In this document: positions 1-7,453 of the stretch, piece by piece | Position numbering within the stretch: the stretch's first letter is position 1 | Layout: each line of letters starts with the position of its first letter | Assembly: GCA_025352345.1 (NCBI GenBank) | Contig: JANXTP010000327.1 | Coordinates: 1 to 7,616, forward strand | Origin: Burkholderiales bacterium | Lineage (GTDB): Bacteria; Pseudomonadota; Gammaproteobacteria; Burkholderiales; Burkholderiaceae_C | DNA: 7,616 nt | Reading direction: 5' to 3' | Notes under the pieces: generated by a model | What the model was told of the DNA's origin: nothing | What the model saw: only the letters and a program-made list of their open reading frames with translations | Databases searched by the model: none | Program-made: the position numbers and the translations under genes

Positions 1-131
1 TGCCTGGCGACAACGTGAGCATCACGGTCAAGCTGATCAACCCGATCGCGATGGAAGAAGGCCTGCGCTTCGCCATCCGTGAGGGCGGCCGCACCGTCGG
101 CGCCGGCGTCGTGGCGAAGATCATCGAGTGA
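1..131 (+). CDS. tuf: Elongation factor Tu, C-terminal 42 residues (partial)
   Basis: EF-Tu carries aminoacyl-tRNA to the ribosomal A site as a GTP complex. Only the end of domain 3 is present. The frame starting at base 3 reads [20 protein letters not shown], then [20 protein letters not shown] and IE before a TGA at 129-131. The [20 protein letters not shown] and final VAKIIE-type tail are hallmark EF-Tu C-terminal sequence. The family is about 396 residues long, so roughly nine tenths of the gene lies left of the window. The tRNA-Trp gene begins only 12 bases after the stop, which suggests co-transcription. Proteobacteria often carry two nearly identical tuf copies; the one beside secE-nusG corresponds to tufB in E. 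coli, but the fragment itself cannot tell which copy it is. Confidence 0.97.
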
Positions 132-143
132 GTGGATTGCAGT

Positions 144-219
144 AGGGGCGTAGCTCAATTGGCAGAGCGCTGGTCTCCAAAACCAGAGGTTGGGGGTTCG
201 ATGCCCTCCGCCCCTGCCA
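144..219 (+). tRNA. tRNA-Trp, anticodon CCA
   Basis: A complete 76-nt cloverleaf is visible. The acceptor stem is AGGGGCG (144-150) with CGCCCCT (209-215), followed by G73 and an encoded CCA (217-219). The D stem is GCTC (153-156) with GAGC (165-168), and the conserved GG of the D loop is at 161-162. The anticodon stem is CTGGT (170-174) with ACCAG (182-186), around the loop CTCCAAA, giving anticodon CCA at 177-179, which reads UGG (Trp). The variable loop is 187-191. The T stem is 192-196 with 204-208 (one G-U pair) and the T loop is TTCGATG. The gene lies between tuf and secE and probably shares the tuf transcript, needing RNase processing at both ends. The only mildly odd base is G at the last T-loop position, usually a pyrimidine. 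Confidence 0.97.
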
Positions 220-295
220 CCTGATCGGTTGGTTCCGGCGGGCGGCGAGACAGACAGGACAGAAACAGCGTTGGCAACAGCGCCTTGCGGCGAAC

Positions 296-333
296 AGCCC
301 GCTGGCACCCCAAAGTGCTTGCGGGCTTTGCTT
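296..333 (+). terminator. Terminator-like hairpin between tRNA-Trp and secE
   Basis: AGCCCGC (296-302) pairs perfectly with GCGGGCT (321-327). After a single T/T mismatch an inner helix forms from 304-308 with 315-319 (four Watson-Crick pairs and one G-U), closed by the 6-nt loop CCCAAA. The hairpin is followed by a modest T-rich run (327-333, TTTGCTT). It could end or attenuate the tuf-tRNA transcript before secE, or act as a processing structure. The T tract is imperfect, so termination is an inference. The rest of 220-383 shows no convincing promoter and only a weak ribosome binding site (GGACGAG just before the secE ATG). Confidence 0.45.
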
Positions 334-383
334 ATGAAGTGCGGTGCGTTGTGGGCCGTGGGTTTTCGAGGCGAACGGACGAG

Positions 384-767
384 ATGGCGAATCCAACCAT
401 AGAGACGGTTTCAACCGGTACCGACAAGGCCAAGCTGGCCGGTGTCGCGGTGTTGGTCGTCGGCGCGGTGGTCGCGTTCTACGCCTTGGGTCAGCAGGAC
501 CTGTGGCTGCGCGTGCTCGCGCTGCTGGCGCTGATCGCCGTGGCCGTCGCGGTGTTCTTCACCTCCGAGCCCGGCAAGCAACTGATCGCCTATGGCCGCG
601 ACTCGGTCAAGGAAGTACGCAAGGTCGTCTGGCCGTCGCGCCAGGAAGCGATGCAGATGACGGGCTATGTGTTTGCCTTCGTGGTCGTGATGGCGCTGTT
701 TTTGTGGTTGACCGACAAGACCCTGGAATGGGTTTTCTACGACCTGCTGTTAGGTTGGAAGCGCTGA
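384..767 (+). CDS. secE: Protein translocase subunit SecE
   Basis: SecE is the small essential subunit of the inner-membrane SecYEG channel and clamps the two halves of SecY. The 127-residue protein has the same length as E. coli SecE and the three-helix form of gammaproteobacteria and betaproteobacteria. Hydrophobic segments lie at about residues 17-36, 40-59 and 92-110. Between segments two and three is the conserved cytoplasmic amphipathic helix and hinge, with VKEVRKVVWPSRQEA at residues 75-89; the VWPSR core is the family signature. I chose ATG 384 (MANPTIETVS) because the open frame upstream from 285 crosses the terminator-like hairpin and adds 33 residues with no family resemblance. 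The gene ends 10 bases before nusG, so secE and nusG are surely one operon, as in most bacteria. Confidence 0.97.
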   Translation: MANPTIETVSTGTDKAKLAGVAVLVVGAVVAFYALGQQDLWLRVLALLALIAVAVAVFFTSEPGKQLIAYGRDSVKEVRKVVWPSRQEAMQMTGYVFAFVVVMALFLWLTDKTLEWVFYDLLLGWKR

Positions 768-777
768 GGATCACGCC

Positions 778-1407
778 ATGAACGAAGAAACCGTCAGCAA
801 CGAATCAAGCGCACCGGGCGAGTTGGTCGCGGCCGTTGAAGGCAGCGCGGCACTTGTGGCGCCTGCTGCGCCATCGAACAAGCGCTGGTATGTGGTGCAC
901 GCGTACTCCGGCATGGAAAAGGCCGTCGAGCGCAATCTGCGCGAGCGCATCGACCGCTCCGAGCTGCAGGACAAGTTCGGCCGCATCCTGGTGCCGATGG
1001 AAGAAGTGGTCGAGCTGAAGAACGGCAAGAAGTCCGTCAGCGAGCGCCGCTTTTTCCCGGGCTACGTGCTGGTCGAGATGGAAATGGCCGACGACAGCTG
1101 GCACCTGGTCAAGCACACCAACAAGGTCACCGGCTTCGTCGGCGGCGCGAAGAACAGGCCTTCGCCGATCTCCGAGGCCGAAGTGATGAAGATCGTGCAC
1201 CAGATGCAAGAGGGCGTCGAGAAGCCGAAGCCCAAGACCTTGTGGTCGGTGGGCGAACTGGTGCGCATCAAGGACGGTCCGTTCACCGACTTCAATGGCG
1301 CGATCGAGGACGTCAACTACGACAAGTCCAAGGTGCGCGTGGCGGTGACGATCTTCGGCCGTGCGACGCCAGTCGAGCTCGACTTCGCGCAGGTGGAGAA
1401 GGTCTGA
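778..1407 (+). CDS. nusG: Transcription termination/antitermination factor NusG
   Basis: NusG binds the clamp of elongating RNA polymerase through its N-terminal domain. It couples polymerase to Rho or to the ribosome (via S10) through its C-terminal KOW domain. The 209-residue product has an NGN domain at about residues 36-145 (KRWYVVHAYSGMEKAV at the start, ERRFFPGYVLVEM at 89-101, VTGFVGG at 117-123). A KOW domain follows at about 159-209 (GELVRIKDGPFTDFNGAIE, ending VELDFAQVEKV). E. coli NusG has 181 residues; the surplus here is an N-terminal extension of about 30 residues, rich in Ala, Glu and Ser, before the NGN domain. ATG 778 is supported by a good GAGGA at 766-770 that overlaps the secE stop, with 7-base spacing. 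It is co-transcribed with secE. Confidence 0.97.
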   Translation: MNEETVSNESSAPGELVAAVEGSAALVAPAAPSNKRWYVVHAYSGMEKAVERNLRERIDRSELQDKFGRILVPMEEVVELKNGKKSVSERRFFPGYVLVEMEMADDSWHLVKHTNKVTGFVGGAKNRPSPISEAEVMKIVHQMQEGVEKPKPKTLWSVGELVRIKDGPFTDFNGAIEDVNYDKSKVRVAVTIFGRATPVELDFAQVEKV

Positions 1408-1589
1408 CGCCAATCTGAATTCAAGGGCCCGTCGAGAGCCCTCCTGCACCGCAAGGTACAGGTTCATCTCGTCCGTTGCCGCCGATGACGTGACATCGGC
1501 TTGAGGAGCCAGGGTAACCAGTCCCTGGCGTTTGCACTCGAGAAGCCCACACCAGGCCGCGAGACCGGGCTTCTGATTCAAGGACAGAC
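1408..1589 (+). promoter_or_regulatory. rplK leader with serial hairpins; candidate L1 autoregulatory region
   Basis: This 182-base spacer holds no gene. Four hairpins follow one another. They are AGGGC/GCCCT (1424-1428 with 1438-1442), GCCGATG/CATCGGC (1481-1487 with 1494-1500, loop ACGTGA), GCCAGGG/CCCTGGC (1508-1514 with 1523-1529), and AGAAGCCC/GGGCTTCT (1541-1548 with 1567-1574, 18-base loop). The last ends just ahead of the AAGGA ribosome binding site at 1580-1584. In E. coli, excess L1 represses rplK-rplA translation by binding the mRNA near the rplK start, so the last hairpin is the best positional candidate for an L1 site here. I did not recognise the L1 consensus base by base. No -10/-35 pair is convincing. 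Confidence 0.5.
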
Positions 1590-2021
1590 ATGGCAAAGAA
1601 AATCATCGGCTTCATCAAGCTGCAGATTCCTGCAGGCAAAGCCAACCCTTCCCCCCCGATCGGCCCGGCGCTGGGTCAGCGCGGCCTCAACATCATGGAG
1701 TTCTGTAAGGCGTTCAACGCCCAGACCCAGGGCGTCGAACCCGGCCTGATGCTGCCGGTGGTCATCACCGCGTTCGCCGACAAGTCGTTCACCTTCGTGC
1801 TGAAGTCGCCACCAGCGACCGTGCTGATCAAGAAGGCACTGAAGCTCGACAAGGGCTCGCCACGCGCCAACTCGCAGAAGGTCGGCAAGATCACCCGCGC
1901 ACAGCTCGAAGAGATCGCCAAGATCAAGATCAAGGACCTGACGGCTGCCGACATGGATGCCGCGGTCCGCACGATTGCTGGAACCGCCCGCTCGATGGGC
2001 GTCACCTCGGAGGGTGTCTGA
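1590..2021 (+). CDS. rplK: 50S ribosomal protein L11
   Basis: L11 (uL11) binds 23S rRNA helices 43-44 at the base of the stalk. There it helps translation factors act and is needed for RelA-dependent stringent signalling. The 143-residue product matches the family's usual 141-144. The N-terminal domain (about 1-70) carries the proline-rich segment PSPPIGPALGQRGLNIMEFC (residues 20-39). The C-terminal rRNA-binding domain (about 76-143) contains the Lys-rich KKALKLDKGS region and the closing TARSMG motif. ATG 1590 has AAGGA at 1580-1584, five bases upstream. The stop is separated from the rplA start by one base, so the two are translationally linked, as in the classical L11 operon regulated by L1. 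Confidence 0.98.
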   Translation: MAKKIIGFIKLQIPAGKANPSPPIGPALGQRGLNIMEFCKAFNAQTQGVEPGLMLPVVITAFADKSFTFVLKSPPATVLIKKALKLDKGSPRANSQKVGKITRAQLEEIAKIKIKDLTAADMDAAVRTIAGTARSMGVTSEGV

Positions 2022-2022
2022 C

Positions 2023-2730
2023 ATGGCCAAACTGACCAAACGCCAAAAGGCCATCGTCGGCAAGGTCGACACGACCAAGCTGTACGCCATCGACAGCGCA
2101 CTGGCGCTGGTGAAGGAATGCGCCACGGCGAAGTTCGATGAATCGATCGACGTGGCGGTGCAGCTCGGCATCGATGCGAAGAAGTCCGACCAGGTCGTGC
2201 GTGGCGCCGTCGTGCTGCCGAACGGCACTGGCAAGACCAAGCGCGTCGCGGTGTTCGCTCAGGGCGCCAAGGCGGAAGAAGCCCGTGCCGCTGGCGCCGA
2301 CATCGTCGGCATGGAAGACCTGGCCGAGCAGATCAAGGCCGGCGTGATGAACTTCGACGTGGTGATCGCCTCGCCCGACACGATGCGCATCGTCGGTACG
2401 CTGGGCCAGATCCTGGGCCCCCGCGGCCTGATGCCGAACCCGAAGGTCGGTACCGTGACGCCCGATGTGGCGCAAGCGGTGCGCAATGCCAAGGCCGGCC
2501 AGGTGCAGTTCCGCGTAGACAAGGGCGGCATCGTGCACAGCACGATCGGCCGCCGTTCGTTTGAAGCGGACAAGCTGGTCGGCAACCTGCGCGCGCTGAT
2601 CGAGGCCCTGAACAAGGCCAAGCCCGCCACCAGCAAGGGTGTCTATCTGCGCAAGGTGGCGGTGTCTTCGACGATGGGCATCGGTGCCCGTGTCGACGTG
2701 GCATCGATCAACGCGGCCGCAAGCGCCTGA
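2023..2730 (+). CDS. rplA: 50S ribosomal protein L1
   Basis: L1 (uL1) binds 23S rRNA helices 76-78 and forms the mobile L1 stalk that guides deacylated tRNA out of the E site. It also represses its own operon by binding the L11 leader mRNA in well-studied bacteria. The product has 235 residues, essentially the E. coli length. Visible family features are FDESIDVAVQLGID at 38-51, the domain II stretch around VRGAVVLPNGTGKTKRVAVF, and the signature LGPRGLMPNPKVGTVTPDV at 131-149. Domain I resumes with VDKGGIVHSTIGRRSF and TSKGVYLRKVAVSSTMG. ATG 2023 was chosen over an in-frame start 22 codons upstream because that reading would overlap rplK deeply, and GGAGG at 2009-2013 inside the rplK end serves as its ribosome binding site. 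A 270-base structured leader follows before rplJ. Confidence 0.98.
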   Translation: MAKLTKRQKAIVGKVDTTKLYAIDSALALVKECATAKFDESIDVAVQLGIDAKKSDQVVRGAVVLPNGTGKTKRVAVFAQGAKAEEARAAGADIVGMEDLAEQIKAGVMNFDVVIASPDTMRIVGTLGQILGPRGLMPNPKVGTVTPDVAQAVRNAKAGQVQFRVDKGGIVHSTIGRRSFEADKLVGNLRALIEALNKAKPATSKGVYLRKVAVSSTMGIGARVDVASINAAASA

Positions 2731-2739
2731 CGCAATGAC

Positions 2740-2764
2740 AGGCCGACGCTGTGAGCGTTGGCCT
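2740..2764 (+). terminator. Long hairpin just after rplA (attenuator or processing structure)
   Basis: AGGCCGACGCT (2740-2750) pairs over all 11 positions with AGCGTTGGCCT (2754-2764), with one G-U pair, around the 3-base loop GTG. It begins nine bases after the rplA stop. Only a weak T run follows (AAGAGTTT), so full intrinsic termination is doubtful. Partial attenuation, protection of the rplKA mRNA 3' end or an RNase target are all plausible. The structure is certain from base complementarity; the role is inferred. Confidence 0.4.
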
Positions 2765-3000
2765 AAGAGTTTGGTGGGCTGGTGGTGGAGCAATTTGTCG
2801 CCAGGTCATCCAAGACCGCTGGTGCGATCTTCGTGATCGCTTAATGGAAGGCCGGTCTCGGTGATGAACCGAGGCGGGCAACAAGCCCGCGCAGATGGCG
2901 GTCCCGCTGTAAAGGATTTTTTCCTGGACAGATGGTCGCTGAACCCCGGTGCACCCGGCTGCTCGCAAGAGCGAAGGGTGCGTGATGTGAGGAGCAGACC
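2765..3000 (+). promoter_or_regulatory. Structured rplJ leader; candidate L10-L12 autoregulatory (L10 leader) RNA
   Basis: No gene is seen here. Successive helices are an imperfect hairpin 2801-2822, GCGATC/GATCGC (2824-2829 with 2835-2840), GTCTCGGT/ACCGAGGC (2855-2862 with 2868-2875, one U-G pair) and GCGGGC/GCCCGC (2874-2879 with 2885-2890, loop AACAA). A short helix over a six-T run follows at 2913-2925. Last comes a two-part hairpin with GCACCC/GGGTGC (2951-2956 with 2976-2981), an asymmetric internal loop, and TCGC/GCGA (2963-2966 with 2971-2974). In many bacteria the L10(L12)4 complex binds a structured leader at exactly this place (Rfam L10_leader) to repress rplJL translation. The lopsided internal loop of the final hairpin fits a protein-binding bend, but the match to the family is by position and general form only. 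Confidence 0.6.
2989..2994 (+). promoter_or_regulatory. Strong Shine-Dalgarno GAGGAG deciding the TTG start of rplJ
   Basis: GAGGAG lies six bases upstream of TTG 3001, the ideal spacing. The frame beginning there reads SLNRNEK, which aligns with the start of known L10 proteins (E. coli MALNLQDK). No ATG or GTG is available near this position in the rplJ frame, so the TTG start is well supported. Confidence 0.85.
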
Positions 3001-3549
3001 TTGAGTCTCAATCGCAACGAGAAAGCAGCCGTGATCACGGATGTGTCCGCGCAGGTCGCGCGGTCGCAAACGCTGGCGCTGGCCGAATACCGTGGCCTCA
3101 CCGTTGACCACTTGAACAAGCTGCGCCGCGAAGCGCGCGACAAGGGTGTGTACCTTCATGTACTGAAGAACACGCTCGCCCGTCGCGCCGTCGCCGGCAC
3201 GCCGTTCGAAGTGGTCTCGGAGAGCATGGTCGGTCCGCTGATCTACGGTTTTTCAGAAGACGCAGTTGCCGCAGCCAAAGTCATCGCCGACTTTGCCAAG
3301 GGCAACGACAAACTGATCGTCAAAGGCGGCGCGTATGCCGGCAAGGCGCTCAATGCCGACGGGGTGAAATCCCTGGCGGCCATTCCGAGCAAGGAAGTGC
3401 TGCTGTCGCAGCTGCTCGGTTTGATGCAATCGCCGATCTCGCGCTTCGCGCGCGTGCTGGCCGCGATTGCCGAGCAACGTGCCGAACCTGCTGCGGCCGA
3501 AGCCCCGGCAGCCGAGGCCGCCCCGGCCGAAGCGCCTGCTGCAGCCTGA
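3001..3549 (+). CDS. rplJ: 50S ribosomal protein L10 (TTG start)
   Basis: L10 (uL10) anchors the L12 dimers to the ribosome through its C-terminal helix and contacts 23S rRNA with its globular N-terminal domain, forming the GTPase stalk. The product is 182 residues. The N-terminal domain (about 1-130) shows LAEYRGLTVDHLNKLRREAR (27-46), GVYLHVLKNTLARRAV (49-64) and the GTPFE and VGPL motifs. The helix that binds L12 lies at about 133-158 (VLLSQLLGLMQSPISRFARV). E. coli L10 is 165 residues; the extra length is a tail made almost only of Ala, Pro and Glu (about 161-182). Translation starts at TTG 3001, with GAGGAG six bases upstream. rplL follows after 40 bases and the two are normally translated together to supply L10 with several L12 copies. 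Confidence 0.97.
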   Translation: MSLNRNEKAAVITDVSAQVARSQTLALAEYRGLTVDHLNKLRREARDKGVYLHVLKNTLARRAVAGTPFEVVSESMVGPLIYGFSEDAVAAAKVIADFAKGNDKLIVKGGAYAGKALNADGVKSLAAIPSKEVLLSQLLGLMQSPISRFARVLAAIAEQRAEPAAAEAPAAEAAPAEAPAAA

Positions 3550-3589
3550 CCGATCTTTTCAACATTCATTGCAAATCTAGGAGCCACAA

Positions 3590-3967
3590 ATGGCATTCGA
3601 TAAAGACGCTTTCCTGACCGCACTCGACGGCATGTCGGTGATGGACCTCAACGACCTGGTCAAGGCCATCGAAGAGAAATTCGGCGTGTCCGCCGCAGCG
3701 ATGTCGGCCCCGGCCGGTGGCGGCGGCGGCGCGGCTGCAGCCGTCGTCGAAGAGAAGACCGAGTTCAACGTCGTGCTGCTCGAAGCCGGCGCGAACAAGG
3801 TGTCGGTGATCAAGGCCGTTCGCGAACTGACGGGTCTCGGCCTGAAGGAAGCGAAGGACCTGGTCGACGGCGCACCGAAGAACGTCAAGGAAGCCGTGCC
3901 CAAGGCCGACGCCGAAGCCGCGCTGAAGAAGCTGGTCGACGCTGGTGCCAAGGCCGAGGTGAAGTAA
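3590..3967 (+). CDS. rplL: 50S ribosomal protein L7/L12
   Basis: L12 (bL12) is the multicopy stalk protein that recruits and stimulates the translational GTPases EF-Tu, EF-G, IF2 and RF3. The 125-residue product has the expected layout. An N-terminal dimerisation and L10-binding domain (about 1-33) contains LDGMSVMDLNDLVKAIEEKF. A flexible hinge (about 34-54) is rich in Ala and contains five consecutive Gly (43-47). The C-terminal factor-binding domain (about 55-125) has EEKTEFNVVLLEAGANKVSV at 54-73 and the conserved GLGLKEAKDLVD at 82-93. ATG 3590 has AGGAG at 3579-3583, six bases upstream, a strong site that fits the need for about four L12 copies per L10. The stop is TAA. A 339-base spacer separates it from rpoB. 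Confidence 0.98.
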   Translation: MAFDKDAFLTALDGMSVMDLNDLVKAIEEKFGVSAAAMSAPAGGGGGAAAAVVEEKTEFNVVLLEAGANKVSVIKAVRELTGLGLKEAKDLVDGAPKNVKEAVPKADAEAALKKLVDAGAKAEVK

Positions 3968-3978
3968 TTCACCTCGCC

Positions 3979-4030
3979 GCTGGGGGCTGGGTGCCAAAAC
4001 AGGTCCCCGGCCCTTTGCGCTTCAAGGGCC
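3979..4030 (+). terminator. Candidate attenuator with two competing hairpins after rplL
   Basis: Hairpin A pairs GCTGGGGGCT (3979-3988) with GGTCCCCGGC (4002-4011), including three G-U pairs, and is followed by CCTTT. Hairpin B pairs GGCCCTT (4009-4015) with AAGGGCC (4024-4030) perfectly around an 8-base loop. The two share 4009-4011, so they cannot both form in full. A starts 12 bases after the rplL stop, the expected place for the partial terminator known between rplL and rpoB in E. coli. The T tract is poor, so strong termination is unlikely; attenuation is inferred. Confidence 0.45.
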
Positions 4031-4050
4031 GTCTTCACCGATTGGCCTTT

Positions 4051-4104
4051 GAGATCACTTGAGAGTGTCCTGCCCTGACAATCAGGGTCTTCCCAAGTGA
4101 TTTC
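4051..4104 (+). promoter_or_regulatory. Long bipartite hairpin; candidate RNase III processing site
   Basis: GAGATCACTTG (4051-4061) pairs with CAAGTGATTTC (4094-4104) over 11 positions with one G-U pair. Above an internal loop, CCCTGA (4073-4078) pairs with TCAGGG (4082-4087) around the loop CAA. A long double-stranded stem with an internal loop in the rplL-rpoB spacer resembles the RNase III substrate known at this place in E. coli. Cleavage here is inferred from position and shape only. Confidence 0.4.
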
Positions 4105-4110
4105 AAAATA

Positions 4111-4135
4111 GTTCTCTGATCCGACTGCAGAGAAC
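4111..4135 (+). promoter_or_regulatory. Perfect 8-bp hairpin in rpoB leader
   Basis: GTTCTCTG (4111-4118) pairs perfectly with CAGAGAAC (4128-4135) around a 9-base loop. It starts seven bases after the long bipartite hairpin and may stack with it. No T tract follows, so it does not look like a terminator. Function unknown. Confidence 0.35.
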
Positions 4136-4144
4136 GGGTTTGGT

Positions 4145-4174
4145 CGGACTTCGGTGCAATGCCGAAGTTGTCCG
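4145..4174 (+). promoter_or_regulatory. Hairpin with bulge in rpoB leader
   Basis: ACTTCGG (4148-4154) pairs with CCGAAGT (4162-4168). A lower helix of CGG (4145-4147) with CCG (4172-4174) continues it across a 3-base bulge TGT on the 3' side. Function unknown; it is part of the continuous series of structures ahead of rpoB. Confidence 0.35.
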
Positions 4175-4179
4175 CCAGC

Positions 4180-4233
4180 GGTTGGTAGTGGCCAACCACC
4201 GAACCTCGAAATGCCTTGCTGGAGCAGCAAGGC
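4180..4233 (+). promoter_or_regulatory. Two tight hairpins in rpoB leader
   Basis: GGTTGG (4180-4185) pairs with CCAACC (4192-4197), and GCCTTGCTG (4213-4221) pairs perfectly over nine bases with CAGCAAGGC (4225-4233) around the 3-base loop GAG. The second is the most stable compact hairpin of the spacer. Neither is followed by a T run, so they are not intrinsic terminators. They may protect a processed 5' end of rpoB mRNA or bind a protein; this is inference. Confidence 0.35.
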
Positions 4234-4289
4234 CCGAAAGACAGTTGCCGACGAGGGCGAGGCCTGGGCCAGGCGTCGCTCTTTGAGAC

Positions 4290-4306
4290 GGAGTGGAAAA
4301 CCACCT
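4290..4306 (+). promoter_or_regulatory. rpoB ribosome binding region with a small hairpin between GGAG and ATG
   Basis: The best Shine-Dalgarno match is GGAG at 4290-4293, which is 13 bases from ATG 4307, longer than ideal. The bases in between can fold as GTGG (4293-4296) with CCAC (4301-4304) around AAAA, which would shorten the effective distance. Alternatively GGA at 4295-4297 is used directly. The start itself rests on protein similarity rather than on this site. Confidence 0.4.

Positions 4307-7433
<3,127 letters not shown>

Positions 7434-7453
<20 letters not shown>

Larger units (their letters stand above)
3968..4306 (+). promoter_or_regulatory. rplL-rpoB spacer: dense series of RNA hairpins, no gene
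   Basis: This 339-base stretch holds no recognisable gene. It contains at least seven helices in a row: 3979-4011, 4009-4030, 4051-4104, 4111-4135, 4145-4174, 4180-4197 and 4213-4233. Weaker pairing lies around 4249-4278, where a 13-base odd palindrome GCCTGGGCCAGGC sits at 4262-4274. Most of the spacer is therefore paired in one form or another. The equivalent E. coli spacer carries a partial terminator that lowers rpoB expression relative to rplL, and an RNase III site. The same two functions are the natural inference here. No convincing promoter was found. Confidence 0.7.

Noticed and set aside
285..383. 33-codon in-frame extension upstream of secE
   Set aside because: It crosses the terminator-like hairpin, and SecE is already of family length (127 residues) from ATG 384.
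1957..2022. 22-codon in-frame extension of rplA into rplK
   Set aside because: L1 family similarity begins at ATG 2023 and the GGAGG at 2009-2013 suits that start; the extension is an out-of-frame reading of rplK.
2765..2860. Promoter for rplJ in the rplA-rplJ spacer
   Set aside because: Several TTG-like hexamers exist, but none is paired with a plausible -10 at proper spacing, so I did not annotate one.
3700..3750. Gly/Ala-rich repeat in rplL as an unusual insertion
   Set aside because: A flexible Ala/Gly hinge is normal for L12, and five consecutive Gly is within ordinary variation.
4154..4306. 51-codon in-frame extension upstream of rpoB starting at GTG 4154
   Set aside because: The translated extension has no resemblance to RpoB, runs through three or more hairpins and has no proper ribosome binding site. 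The known RpoB N-terminus aligns from ATG 4307.
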